Shown here: positions 7,754 through 16,554 of the stretch, piece by piece
How the letters are laid out: every line of letters begins with the position of its first letter
Position numbering within the stretch: position 1 is the stretch's first letter
NCBI RefSeq assembly: GCF_042666505.1
Contig: NZ_JBHTDN010000001.1
Coordinates: 620,001 to 684,000 of the forward strand
Reading direction: 5' to 3'
Length of the DNA: 64,000 bases
Source: Parapedobacter sp042666505
GTDB taxonomy: Bacteria > Bacteroidota > Bacteroidia > Sphingobacteriales > Sphingobacteriaceae
Notes under the pieces: model-generated
What the model was told of the DNA's origin: nothing
What the model saw: only the letters and a program-made list of their open reading frames with translations
Database searches by the model: none
Program-made: the position numbers and the translations under genes

Positions 7754-9538
7754 ATGATTAACGCCATACAGCAGCAACTTATACGATATACCAAACAGGC
7801 AGTCAGTGAATTATATCATTCGGACGTACCCGATCACCAAATTACACTGCAGGAAACCCGAAAGGAATTTGAAGGACAATTGACGATCGTTACGTTTCCG
7901 TTTACCCGATTTTCAAAAAAGACGCCCGAGTTGACCGGTCAGGAAATCGGAAATTATCTATTACCCCGTATTCCAGCGATTGCGTCTTTCAACGTAATCA
8001 AAGGATTTTTAAATATCAATCTTTCCGATGCGTATTGGGCGGATTTATTTACAACAGCGATTGCCCGGGAAAGTTTTGGTACATTCGAACCCAACGGCAA
8101 AAAGCTGATGGTAGAATATTCGTCGCCAAACACCAACAAACCCCTGCACCTGGGCCACATCCGTAACAATTTATTAGGGTACTCGGTAGCCGAGATTTTA
8201 AAGCGCTATGGCTACGAGGTGATAAAGGCCAATTTGGTTAACGACCGCGGCATCCATATCTGTAAGTCGATGCTCGCATGGAAACGATGGGGAAATGGCG
8301 AAACACCCGAAAGCAGCGGTCTCAAGGGTGACCACCTGGTGGGTAAATATTATGTGTTGTTCGACAAGGCTTATAAACAGGAAGTCGATGCACTGCGGGC
8401 GCAGGGATTGGATGAAGATGAAGCCAAGAAGCAGGCGCCGATTATCCGGGAAGCCCAGCAGATGCTTCAGCAATGGGAAGCGGGCGACGCCTCCGTCATT
8501 GAGTTGTGGAAGACGATGAATGGTTGGGTATATGCCGGTTTTGAGCGCACATACAATCGGCTCGGCGTGGATTTTGACAAATATTATTACGAGTCCAATA
8601 CGTACCTGCTTGGTAAAGATATCATTCAGGAGGGGCTGGACAAGGGAGTGTTTTTCCGGAAGGCGGACAACTCGGTTTGGATTGACCTGACGGAGGACGG
8701 TTTGGATGAAAAGTTAGTGTTGCGCGGAGACGGAACCTCGGTCTACATCACCCAGGATTTGGGTACAGCCCAGCTAAAGTATGACGAGTTCGGGATGAAT
8801 GAATCCATTTACGTAGTAGGCAACGAGCAGGACTATCACTTTAACGTACTCTTTTTAATTTTAAAAAAACTGGGTAGATCATGGGCAGACGGTCTCTTTC
8901 ACCTATCTTATGGGATGGTCGATTTACCGTCGGGCAAGATGAAATCGCGGGAGGGTACGGTAGTGGATGCGGATGACCTGATGGATGAAATGACGGAAAC
9001 GGCTAAGAGGAGAACAGAAGAACTGGGAAAGACGGAGGGACTATCGGAAGCGGAAAAGGCACATCTTTACCACATTATCGGCATGGGCGCCCTGAAATAT
9101 TTTCTGCTGAAAGTGGAGCCCAAAAAGCGCTTACTTTTTGATCCAAATGAGTCCATCGATTTCCAAGGTCACACGGGGCCGTTTATTCAATATACGCATG
9201 CACGTATCCGGTCTGTTTTGACGAAAGGAAACTTTTCGGAAAACACGCCATTACCCGTTCCAGGCGAATTGACAGGTAGCGAGCGTGACCTGATCCGGTT
9301 ACTGGGCGACTATCCTTCTGTGATTGAAGTTTCCGCACGAGAATTCAGTCCGGCGCAATTGGCCAATTATTGTTTTGAGCTTGCCAAACAGTACAATAAA
9401 TTTTATCACGAGGAATCCATTCTTAAAGCGGAAGTGGAATCTATCAAGAATTTCAGGTTGCACCTTTCGGAGGCGACTGCCCGCATCATTTCAGACGGAA
9501 TGAATCTCTTGGGTATCGAGGTGCCAGAACGAATGTAA
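7754..9538 (+). CDS. argS: Arginyl-tRNA synthetase
   Basis: Class I aminoacyl-tRNA synthetase, 594 residues, charging tRNA-Arg. The N-terminal arginyl-tRNA synthetase additional domain occupies about residues 1-85. SSPNTNKPLHLGHIRNN holds the HIGH motif near 131, GKMKSREG near 394 is the KMSKS equivalent, and the C-terminal DALR anticodon-binding domain includes FIQYTHARIRSVL and YNKFYHEESI. Its TAA overlaps the ATG of the next gene by one base (TAATG), so argS heads a likely three-gene unit with an oxidoreductase and a flavoprotein. Confidence 0.97.
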   Translation: MINAIQQQLIRYTKQAVSELYHSDVPDHQITLQETRKEFEGQLTIVTFPFTRFSKKTPELTGQEIGNYLLPRIPAIASFNVIKGFLNINLSDAYWADLFTTAIARESFGTFEPNGKKLMVEYSSPNTNKPLHLGHIRNNLLGYSVAEILKRYGYEVIKANLVNDRGIHICKSMLAWKRWGNGETPESSGLKGDHLVGKYYVLFDKAYKQEVDALRAQGLDEDEAKKQAPIIREAQQMLQQWEAGDASVIELWKTMNGWVYAGFERTYNRLGVDFDKYYYESNTYLLGKDIIQEGLDKGVFFRKADNSVWIDLTEDGLDEKLVLRGDGTSVYITQDLGTAQLKYDEFGMNESIYVVGNEQDYHFNVLFLILKKLGRSWADGLFHLSYGMVDLPSGKMKSREGTVVDADDLMDEMTETAKRRTEELGKTEGLSEAEKAHLYHIIGMGALKYFLLKVEPKKRLLFDPNESIDFQGHTGPFIQYTHARIRSVLTKGNFSENTPLPVPGELTGSERDLIRLLGDYPSVIEVSAREFSPAQLANYCFELAKQYNKFYHEESILKAEVESIKNFRLHLSEATARIISDGMNLLGIEVPERM

Positions 9539-10602
9539 TGGAGAAAACAATTCATGTAGGCCTTATTGGCTTTGGCATAGGTGGACAGGTGTTCCATGCG
9601 CCAATTATTACTTCAGTGGATGGATTACGCTTGCATAAGGTAAGCGCGCGCCGCCCTGAGCAGTTGGAAATGCTTCAACGGCGGTATCCAGATACACGGA
9701 TCGTCGATAACGCCGACGCCATCATCCACGCCGACGATATCGATTTGGTGGTGGTTGCTACGTCCAATGACGTACACTATTCGCTTGCAAAAGCAGCTCT
9801 TCTAGCGGGTAAGCACGTGGTGGTTGAGAAACCATTTACCATCACGGTAGGTGAGGCAGACGAACTCATCGCCTTGGCGAGGCAACAAAATAAGGTATTG
9901 AGTGTGCATCACAATTCCCGATGGCACAGTGACTACCTGACGTTACGGAAAGTAGCCAAAAGTGGCAGACTCGGCAGATTGGTTTCTTTTGAAGCGCGCT
10001 TTGATCGGTTCCGTAACGCGCTCCGGCCAAATGCATGGCGGGAAGCCGACTTGCCCGGATCGGGAATATGGTATGACCTGGGCGCGCACCTGGTCGACCA
10101 AACTCTCCAACTTTTCGGCTTGCCGCTGGCAATAAACGCCGATTTACGGATTCAGCGTCCCGGCGCCGGCGCGGTGGATGATTTTGAGGTAATCCTGCAT
10201 TACCCCCAGCTTAAAGTATCATTGAAAGGATCGATGCTCGTCAAGGAGCCGACACCCCGCTACGCGCTATACGGAATGGACGGCGCATTTGTGAAAGCCG
10301 GAGTGGATCCGCAGGAGGCGGCGCTGAGAGCCGGGTTATCGCCTAAAGGGAATCCCAATTGGGGCAAGGAACCTCCGGAAATCTGGGGAAAACTTAACGT
10401 GCTGGAGAATGGCAAAGATCGCATCGAGTATGTCGAGAGTGAACAGGGAGACTATCCCGCTTTTTATCGGAACGTGTACGAGGCGATTTCGGCCGGCAGG
10501 GAATTAGCGGTACAGCCCGAACATGCCCGGAATGTCATCTACGTAATTGAGATGGGCGAAAGGAGCTGGGCCGAGAAACGAACGCTGGACTTACAATTTT
10601 AG
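9538..10602 (+). CDS. Gfo/Idh/MocA family oxidoreductase
   Basis: NAD(P)-dependent oxidoreductase of 354 residues. The Rossmann motif GLIGFGIGGQVFHAP is at residues 8-22, and HVVVEKPFTITVGEADELI near 94 is the EKP motif whose Lys is usually catalytic. The C-terminal alpha/beta domain contains GSGIWYDLGAHLVDQTLQLFG near 180, giving the conserved Asp and His of the active site. It overlaps argS by one base and is followed 21 nt later by the flavoprotein. The substrate, often a sugar or inositol in this family, cannot be assigned. Confidence 0.92.
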   Translation: MEKTIHVGLIGFGIGGQVFHAPIITSVDGLRLHKVSARRPEQLEMLQRRYPDTRIVDNADAIIHADDIDLVVVATSNDVHYSLAKAALLAGKHVVVEKPFTITVGEADELIALARQQNKVLSVHHNSRWHSDYLTLRKVAKSGRLGRLVSFEARFDRFRNALRPNAWREADLPGSGIWYDLGAHLVDQTLQLFGLPLAINADLRIQRPGAGAVDDFEVILHYPQLKVSLKGSMLVKEPTPRYALYGMDGAFVKAGVDPQEAALRAGLSPKGNPNWGKEPPEIWGKLNVLENGKDRIEYVESEQGDYPAFYRNVYEAISAGRELAVQPEHARNVIYVIEMGERSWAEKRTLDLQF

Positions 10603-10623
10603 GTTGGCTAGGCTACGATCACG

Positions 10624-11832
10624 TTGACGACAGAAGATAGCCAATATGATGCTGTAATTATCGGCGGCGGTGCCTGCGGACTGATGTGCGCCATACAGGC
10701 CGGGCTACGGGGAAAACTGACATTGGTTTTGGAACGGAACAACCAACCGGGAGCGAAAATCCGTATTTCCGGCGGGGGACGCTGTAATTATACCAATCTA
10801 TATACCGGCCTTGAAAATTTTGTGTCCGCTGACCCTTCGTTTGCTGAACATGCCCTAACCAGGTGGACGGTAAATGATACCCTTGAATTTTTTGCGCAAC
10901 AGGGAATCATCGGCAAGGAAAAGACTCTCGGCCAACTGTTTCCGACAAGTAACAATGCAAAGGATGTCGTGTCTGCATTGACACGTCTGATGCACCGGTA
11001 TGGACAGCGGCTTCAGACCGGCAGCAAGGCACTGTCGGTCGAAAAGCAGACCGACCGTTCATTTGTGATATCTTATGAAAGAATGGGTGTGGTGCACCGT
11101 GTGGTTACCCCAAAAGTAGTACTGGCGAGCGGTGGACTCCCCGTGGCGAAGTTAGGTGCCAGTGATTTTGCGATACGGATAGCTCGTCAGTTCGGACTCG
11201 ACATCGTACCTACCGCCCCGGCGCTCGTTCCGCTGACGGTCACGGGCAAAGATGCGGATTGGTTTGCGGCACTGTCGGGTAATAGCGTGTTTTGCCGCGT
11301 ATCCAATCAGCGCATCAGCTTCGAAGAAAATATCCTGTTTACGCATTGGGGGCTTAGTGGCCCAGCCATATTACAAATTTCTTCTTACTGGCGACCGGGG
11401 GAATCCATCGCGCTCGACCTCCTTCCAACACATTCCTTGGAAGCGTTAATTAAGGAAGAGCGAGCTGCGGGGGGGAAACGGTTGGTTGGTCAGCTTCTGG
11501 GCGATTTCTATCCGAAGAGGCTTGTGGAGGCACTCGGCCGTTTTCTTCCCGTTCAAACCAAAATTGCTTCACTAGGGAAATTGGACGCAAAGCGGATTGC
11601 CGAGACAATCCACCGGTTTGAGGTAAAGCCGGCAGGCGATAAGGGATACGATAAAGCGGAAGTGATGCGGGGAGGAATTGCTACACACGAACTGGAGCGA
11701 GAGACCCTGGAAGCAAAAAGCGTACGCGGATTGTATTTCGGTGGCGAGTGTGTCGATATGACCGGTTGGCTGGGCGGGTATAATTTCCAATGGGCGTGGG
11801 CCAGTGGCTACCTGATTGCACAGGCAATTTGA
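10624..11832 (+). CDS. HI0933-family FAD-dependent oxidoreductase
   Basis: A 402-residue flavoprotein of the HI0933/YhiN (BaiN-like) family. The dinucleotide motif AVIIGGGACGLMCAI is at about residues 9-23, KIRISGGGRCNYTN near 45-58 is the family signature, and the C-terminal FAD contact is YFGGECVDMTGWLGGYNFQWAWASG near 375-399. The start is a TTG at 10624; the reading frame closes at a TAG 15 nt upstream and no ATG is available. Length is as usual for the family. The physiological substrate is unknown; it is probably co-transcribed with argS. Confidence 0.92.
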   Translation: MTTEDSQYDAVIIGGGACGLMCAIQAGLRGKLTLVLERNNQPGAKIRISGGGRCNYTNLYTGLENFVSADPSFAEHALTRWTVNDTLEFFAQQGIIGKEKTLGQLFPTSNNAKDVVSALTRLMHRYGQRLQTGSKALSVEKQTDRSFVISYERMGVVHRVVTPKVVLASGGLPVAKLGASDFAIRIARQFGLDIVPTAPALVPLTVTGKDADWFAALSGNSVFCRVSNQRISFEENILFTHWGLSGPAILQISSYWRPGESIALDLLPTHSLEALIKEERAAGGKRLVGQLLGDFYPKRLVEALGRFLPVQTKIASLGKLDAKRIAETIHRFEVKPAGDKGYDKAEVMRGGIATHELERETLEAKSVRGLYFGGECVDMTGWLGGYNFQWAWASGYLIAQAI

Positions 11833-11883
11833 TGCCGCATTGCTGGGGAAAAGCTGAAACGGTTTTGTTGAACGCGATTTTCA

Positions 11884-11914
11884 TTGCATTAAAGAGCAAC
11901 TTTAGCTAAGTTTG
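11884..11914 (+). promoter_or_regulatory. Promoter for sugar transporter gene
   Basis: TTG at 11884-11886, a 20-nt spacer, and TAAGTTTG at 11907-11914. The leader to the ATG at 11940 is about 20 nt. The spacer starts CATTAAAG, resembling the argS and MATE promoters. Confidence 0.7.
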
Positions 11915-11939
11915 GACCGCTAATTTAAAAACCTTACGA

Positions 11940-13172
11940 ATGGAGAGAAATGCTGCAAAACTTACCGAGCGCAACTATTTGTTGGTGTTCGGATTCGTCA
12001 CCTTATTATTCCTGTTGTGGGGTGTGGCCATTACCATGGGAGATGTCCTGAACAAGCATTTCCAGACGGTACTTGGAATAACCAAGGCCGAATCGGGATT
12101 GGTGCAGTTTTCCATTTTTGGCGCATACGCAGTCATGGGGATTCCCGCGGGACTCTTTATGAAGCGGTTTGGGTACAAGCGCGGGGTACTGTTAGGCTTA
12201 ACGCTTTATGCAGTTGGCGCTTTTCTGTTTGTGCCTGCGGCCGATGCAGAATCGTTCGGCTTTTTTCGAATAGCCCTGTTCGTTTTGGCCTGCGGCTTGG
12301 CTACGCTGGAAACCGTGGCGCACCCCTTTATCGCGGTGCTTGGCGATCAGGCATCAAGCGATAGGCGGATCAATTTTGCGCAGTCATTCAACGGCTTGGG
12401 AACGATCATAGGCCCCACGTTGGGCAGTTATTTTATTCTCAGCGGGAACATCGGCGCATCGGGAAGCCTTACATCCGTAAAGTGGCTTTACATAGGTATT
12501 GGCATTACGATCACGCTGGTAGCCGTTGCGTTCAGTTTACTCCGTGTCCCGGCCTTGCCAACCGAACATGGTCATGGGAGTGACGGTACTCAGACAACGG
12601 CAATACCTCCAAAAAAGGGACTTTTTCAGCACCGCCATTTTGTTTGGGCGTTTATTGCGCAATTTTTTAACACTGCGGCTCAAGGGGGTACTTGGGCTTT
12701 TTTCATTAACTACGGCCACGAAAAGATGGGACTCAGCGATGAGGTGGCCGGGTACTATTTCGCGGTGAGCATGGTCATGATGACCGTGGGAAGGTTTGTG
12801 GGTACCTTTCTGATGAAATACATCGCGCCCAATAGGCTGTTGGCCGTGTTTGCCCTGTGTAATGTGGCAATGTGCTTACTTATCGGGCAAAGTTGGGGCT
12901 GGCCATCGTTTGTGGCTTTGTTGATGCTTAATTTCTTCTTCAGCATCATGTTTCCGACCATTTTTAGTCTTGGTCTCAAGGATCTGGGGCCCCATACGCA
13001 ACGTGCTTCGTCCTTTATCGTAATGGGCGTCGTGGGCGCAGCGTTATTTCCGTTTGTCATGGGTAAGGTTGCCGACCACGATGTGGCAACGGCCTATTAC
13101 CTGCCGATTATTTGTTATTTGGTGATCTTTCTATTCGGGGCGCGGCTGTATAAAACCGGCACCCGCTTCTGA
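11940..13172 (+). CDS. FucP-like sugar MFS transporter
   Basis: Twelve-helix proton symporter of the FucP/glucose-galactose MFS group, 410 residues. Features include the first helix LLVFGFVTLLFLLWGVAITMGDVLNKHFQ, with the Asn/Asp-bearing turn typical of FucP, and LATLETVAHPFIAVLGD near 120, where FucP relatives carry E-T-x-N-P (here E-T-V-A-H-P, so the usual Asn is replaced). NFAQSFNGLGTIIGPTLG follows near 140, and a long cytoplasmic loop around residue 210 separates the halves. It is monocistronic with its own promoter; rnpB follows directly. The sugar is not deducible. Confidence 0.9.
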   Translation: MERNAAKLTERNYLLVFGFVTLLFLLWGVAITMGDVLNKHFQTVLGITKAESGLVQFSIFGAYAVMGIPAGLFMKRFGYKRGVLLGLTLYAVGAFLFVPAADAESFGFFRIALFVLACGLATLETVAHPFIAVLGDQASSDRRINFAQSFNGLGTIIGPTLGSYFILSGNIGASGSLTSVKWLYIGIGITITLVAVAFSLLRVPALPTEHGHGSDGTQTTAIPPKKGLFQHRHFVWAFIAQFFNTAAQGGTWAFFINYGHEKMGLSDEVAGYYFAVSMVMMTVGRFVGTFLMKYIAPNRLLAVFALCNVAMCLLIGQSWGWPSFVALLMLNFFFSIMFPTIFSLGLKDLGPHTQRASSFIVMGVVGAALFPFVMGKVADHDVATAYYLPIICYLVIFLFGARLYKTGTRF

Positions 13173-13189
13173 ATTCGTGACTTATTGCT

Positions 13190-13197
13190 TACCTTTG
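13190..13197 (+). promoter_or_regulatory. -7 box of the rnpB promoter
   Basis: TACCTTTG about 8 nt before the RNA's first paired bases, an exact TAnnTTTG match. No TTG lies at the right distance (the nearest is a CTG 18 nt upstream). The block TTACCTTTGCAG is identical to the tRNA-Leu promoter in this window. Confidence 0.55.
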
Positions 13198-13288
13198 CAG
13201 CGAAAAGCAGGCCCGTTCTATCGCCGCGGCATTAGCCGGGGAGGAAAGTCCGGACAACACAGAGCACCTCGCTTCCTAACGGGAAGGA

Positions 13289-13306
13289 TCCGCCGGCTGG
13301 CGGATA
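13289..13306 (+). repeat. Hairpin repeat copy 1 in rnpB (P9 position)
   Basis: TCCGCCGGCTGGCGGATA, a small palindromic hairpin forming what appears to be the P9 tip. A copy differing at two loop-proximal bases lies 26 nt further on. Confidence 0.7.
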
Positions 13307-13332
13307 CGGAAAGTGCCACAGAAAATATACCG

Positions 13333-13350
13333 TCCGCCGATTGGCGGATA
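13333..13350 (+). repeat. Hairpin repeat copy 2 in rnpB (P12 position)
   Basis: TCCGCCGATTGGCGGATA, matching copy 1 at 16 of 18 bases, at the position of the P12 stem by comparison with the E. coli RNA layout. Confidence 0.7.
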
Positions 13351-13603
13351 AGGGTGAAAACGTGGGGTAAGAGCCCACGGCTTTGCATGGTGACATGCAT
13401 CGCGGTAAACCCCGGGGGTTGAAAGGCCAAATAGGTTGCGGATCGAAGGAAGTTGCTCGCTTCCCGTTCTGCCGGAAGGTGGACACCGCAACGGGTAGAC
13501 CGATAGAGCCTGGCAGCGATGACAGGCCTAGATAAATGATAGAACCCGACTTGTCGGGAACAGAATCCGGCTTATAGGGTTTGCTTTTTTGTAATATACA
13601 AGT

Positions 13604-15019
13604 ATGACCAAGATATTAATCATCGACGACGAGCGAGCCATTCGAAGTACCCTTAGGGAAATCCTTGAATACGAAGATTATAAGGTAATTGACACCGATA
13701 ATGGCATCGATGGCTTAGCCCTTATCAAAAAAGAGGATATTGACCTTGTTCTTTGCGATATCAAAATGAGTAAGATGGACGGTATGGAGGTGCTCACGGA
13801 AGCATTAGCCATCAAACCGGATTTGCCTTTTATCATGATATCGGGGCATGGTACGATTGAAACCGCTGTTGAAGCGAGTAAAAAGGGAGCCTACGATTTT
13901 ATTTCCAAACCACCCGATTTGAATCGGTTGTTGATTACCGTGCGCAATGCCTTGGAACGCGGCACATTGGTTACCGAAACCAAAGTGCTGAAACGGAAAG
14001 TAAGCAAAACGCGGGATATCCTCGGGAATTCCGGTGCGATCCAACGTATCAAAGAAACGATCGAGCGGGTTGCGCCAACGGATGCAAGGGTGCTGGTAAC
14101 CGGGGCGAACGGCAGCGGCAAGGAATTGGTGGCACGTTGGCTGCATGAAAAATCGCCACGTGCCGGAGCTCCGCTGATTGAGGTCAATTGTGCTGCCATC
14201 CCGTCCGAATTAATTGAAAGTGAGCTTTTCGGGCACGAAAAAGGGTCATTTACGTCGGCTGTAAAGCAACGTATCGGAAAGTTTGAACAGGCACACAACG
14301 GAACGCTGTTTTTGGACGAAATCGGAGACATGAGCCTCTCAGCCCAGGCCAAAGTGCTGAGAGCATTGCAAGAAAACAAGATTACACGGGTAGGAGGGGA
14401 AAAGGAAATCAGCGTAAATGTTCGGGTAATTGCGGCCACGAACAAAGACCTTCTCAAAGAGATCGATGCAGGCAATTTCCGTATGGACTTGTACCACCGG
14501 TTAAGTGTCATTATTATTCATGTACCCCCACTTACTGAACGGAAAGAGGACATACCTACGTTGGCCGAGCATTTTTGCGAAGAGGTGTGTAATGAGTATA
14601 ATATGCCGGTGAAGCGGATCACAGCGGAGGCAATGGAGGCGTTAAAAGAGTTGCCATGGACAGGTAATATCCGGGAACTGCGCAATCTGGTTGAACGATT
14701 GATTATCCTGAGTGACAAATCGATCACCGACCGGGACGTACGCACGTTTGCGAATCCCAGTTCTTTTGCCGTAAATCGTGAGGAAGTGGTGAAAGTGGCA
14801 GAGATTGCGACCTCGTACGCTGGAGGAAATAGTGTCCTGCCGGACTATGACGGTTTTTCATCTTTTCAGGACTTCAAGGACCATACAGAAAAGGAATACA
14901 TTAAATACAAATTGGAAAAAAATGGATGGAATGTATCCAAAACAGCCGATGAAATCGACATCCAACGCAGCCATTTGTATAGTAAGATTGAAAAATACGG
15001 TTTGAAAAGGGAATCATAG
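13604..15019 (+). CDS. NtrC-family response regulator with AAA+ domain
   Basis: A 471-residue regulator with three parts: receiver (phospho-acceptor Asp-52 in VLCDIKM), sigma-54-type AAA+ ATPase (Walker A TGANGSGKE near 165, Walker B GTLFLDEIGD near 232), and a Fis-type helix-turn-helix at the end (GWNVSKTADEIDIQRSHLYSKIEKYGL). The sigma-54 contact loop, GAFTGA in canonical members, reads GSFTSA near 214. No sensor kinase lies beside it. It begins just after rnpB, so its promoter may lie within or upstream of rnpB. The regulon is unknown. Confidence 0.92.
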   Translation: MTKILIIDDERAIRSTLREILEYEDYKVIDTDNGIDGLALIKKEDIDLVLCDIKMSKMDGMEVLTEALAIKPDLPFIMISGHGTIETAVEASKKGAYDFISKPPDLNRLLITVRNALERGTLVTETKVLKRKVSKTRDILGNSGAIQRIKETIERVAPTDARVLVTGANGSGKELVARWLHEKSPRAGAPLIEVNCAAIPSELIESELFGHEKGSFTSAVKQRIGKFEQAHNGTLFLDEIGDMSLSAQAKVLRALQENKITRVGGEKEISVNVRVIAATNKDLLKEIDAGNFRMDLYHRLSVIIIHVPPLTERKEDIPTLAEHFCEEVCNEYNMPVKRITAEAMEALKELPWTGNIRELRNLVERLIILSDKSITDRDVRTFANPSSFAVNREEVVKVAEIATSYAGGNSVLPDYDGFSSFQDFKDHTEKEYIKYKLEKNGWNVSKTADEIDIQRSHLYSKIEKYGLKRES

Positions 15020-15053
15020 CCCACGAAATTGGCTAGCGCCAACCGTGGGCTAT
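15016..15053. terminator. Bidirectional hairpin between convergent genes
   Basis: ATAGCCCACG (15016-15025) pairs with CGTGGGCTAT (15044-15053) and an inner TTGGC/GCCAA stem closes a TAGC loop. It begins at the stop codon of the NtrC-like gene and ends just short of the small membrane protein's stop. No strong T-tract follows, so termination efficiency is uncertain. Confidence 0.6.
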
Positions 15054-15059
15054 GCGTCA

Positions 15060-15242
15060 TCATTCGTTAAATTTCCGGTATTGTTTTCGAACAAGCACCA
15101 AAACAGCTACAATCAATACAATTCCGCCTAGTACGATATAGCCGTATGTTTGCCAGGAGCTTGCTTCAACTCCCGATTCGTTCTGCTGAACGAGGGCGAC
15201 GACGTTAAAAAATGCAAATAATAAAGCAACGGTGCAGTGCAT
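15060..15242 (-). CDS. Small membrane protein, function unknown
   Basis: Sixty residues: an N-terminal hydrophobic segment (CTVALLFAFFNVVALV) resembling a signal or anchor, a short polar linker, and a clear transmembrane helix (YIVLGGIVLIVAVLVLV) ending in the basic KQYRKFNE. The frame is open to an earlier ATG at 15287, but that start would lie upstream of the TATATTTG promoter box at 15271-15278, so the ATG at 15242 is preferred. Not recognised; it could be a regulator or stabiliser of another membrane protein. Confidence 0.55.
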   Translation of the reverse strand: MHCTVALLFAFFNVVALVQQNESGVEASSWQTYGYIVLGGIVLIVAVLVLVRKQYRKFNE

Positions 15243-15270
15243 GATGGCATCATAATTTCTGTACAATATA

Positions 15271-15278
15271 CAAATATA
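15271..15278 (-). promoter_or_regulatory. -7 box for the small membrane protein
   Basis: TATATTTG on the minus strand, an exact TAnnTTTG match about 30 nt before the preferred ATG. No TTG at the expected -33 distance. Confidence 0.4.
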
Positions 15279-15339
15279 AATGCACAAACAACTGTTATGT
15301 TTTTTTTAATTTGTTTTTTGACAAAATGTCCGCCACGTG

Positions 15340-16521
15340 CTATGCGATTTCCGCTATAAATACCCCTTCACGATTAACCGCTTCCTGGTTTTTTAAAATG
15401 TTCCCGAGATTGACTTTGCCGATCACGTATTTGAAATCGTTCGCATAGTAACGTTCACTGATCGATGAGAATCCGAGCGTGTCGATCAGTTGTTCGTCTT
15501 CATAGCGCAGGTAAACCCAGATTTCCCAATCGGTGCTGTAGGTAAGTTCCCCCGCGCCGAGGTGCTTTTTGTATTCGTATCTGTACCCGTATCGGAGTGC
15601 GGCGATATCGGACAACACCGCGGATCCCGTGGGGTGGCCACCGGCTCCCTTTCCGTAGAAAAACTGTTCATCAGCAAACGCCGCTTTGACCAGTACACCG
15701 TTATATTCGTTTTCTACACCATAAAGGATGTTGTCGGACGAAACGAGTTTCGGCAATACGTATAGAATGACCGCTTTATCGTTGATCTCCCGCGCGGTGG
15801 GGACTAACTTGATCTTGAATTTTTTTTCCCGTGCAAATTGGATATCGGAAGCACCAAGTTTATCAATCCCGATGTTTAAAATGGCATCCGGGGATATGTA
15901 TAGACCATATGCATGGGAAGCTACGATGGCCAATTTAAATTTCGCATCGAATCCGCCAACGTCCAGCGTGGGATCGGTTTCAGCAAAGCCGAGGTCCTGT
16001 GCTTGTTTCAATGCGGTTGAATACGCCAAGTTTTCATTAAATATTTTGGAAAGGATGTAATTTGACGAACCATTGAAGATACCCATTACGGAATGCAGAA
16101 GTTCGTTGTCATAGTATTCTTCCAGGTTTCGGATAATGGGAATGCTGCCGCATACTGCTCCCTCGTAAAGCAGACTTGTGCCGTATTCGTGTTGGATATC
16201 TACCAGTTCTTCGAGATGGGTAGCAATCATTTTTTTATTCGCGGAAACGACATTTTTTCCCGACCGCAGTGCGGTGGACACGATTTCGAAGGCGGCTTCG
16301 GCATCGTCTATCAATTCGACCACGGTATTGATTTCGGGGTCATCTAACACCAGTCTGGCGTCGGTCGTAAACATTTCTGCCGGTAGTGTCCGTTTTTTTT
16401 CAGGATGCTTGATAACGAATCGTTTGATGGCAAGGTTGAGGTTTTTGGTCTTAATGATGTCGTGCAGTCCTTGTCCGACCACACCGAAACCGAAAAGCCC
16501 TAGGGTAAGTTTGTTGTTCAT
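15340..16521 (-). CDS. hom: Homoserine dehydrogenase
   Basis: Reduces aspartate semialdehyde to homoserine, the branch point to methionine and threonine. 393 residues: Rossmann motif GLFGFGVVGQGLHDI at about 8-22, VVSANKKMIATH near 93, the catalytic-domain signature GIFNGSSNYILSKI near 147 with TDPTLDVGGFDAKFKLAI near 181. The C-terminal about 65 residues (EIWVYLRYEDEQLID...) look like a shortened ACT-type regulatory tail. It is last in the metY-metX-hom operon, 33 nt after metX, so homoserine supply is placed under the same SAM-responsive leader. Confidence 0.93.
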   Translation of the reverse strand: MNNKLTLGLFGFGVVGQGLHDIIKTKNLNLAIKRFVIKHPEKKRTLPAEMFTTDARLVLDDPEINTVVELIDDAEAAFEIVSTALRSGKNVVSANKKMIATHLEELVDIQHEYGTSLLYEGAVCGSIPIIRNLEEYYDNELLHSVMGIFNGSSNYILSKIFNENLAYSTALKQAQDLGFAETDPTLDVGGFDAKFKLAIVASHAYGLYISPDAILNIGIDKLGASDIQFAREKKFKIKLVPTAREINDKAVILYVLPKLVSSDNILYGVENEYNGVLVKAAFADEQFFYGKGAGGHPTGSAVLSDIAALRYGYRYEYKKHLGAGELTYSTDWEIWVYLRYEDEQLIDTLGFSSISERYYANDFKYVIGKVNLGNILKNQEAVNREGVFIAEIA

Positions 16522-16554
16522 GTTTGCTGTTATGTCGATATAATGGTAATTAAG

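Larger units (their letters stand above)
13200..13589 (+). ncRNA. rnpB: RNase P RNA, bacterial class A
   Basis: Catalytic RNA of RNase P, which matures tRNA 5' ends. The universally conserved blocks appear in order: GAGGAAAGTCCGGACAACA near 13240, CACAGAAAATATACCG near 13317, GGTAAGAGCCCACGG near 13366, GGCCAAATAGG near 13426, and AGATAAATGATAGAA with ACAGAATCCGGCTTATAG near 13530-13577. P1 is formed by AAGCAGGCCC (13206 on) and GGGTTTGCTT (13577 on, with G-U pairs); a T-run at the 3' end serves as terminator. The exact ends are estimates. Confidence 0.95.

Noticed and set aside
13218..13491. Several overlapping frames of 70-84 codons in 13.2-13.5 kb
   Set aside because: They lie within RNase P RNA, whose conserved blocks explain the sequence.
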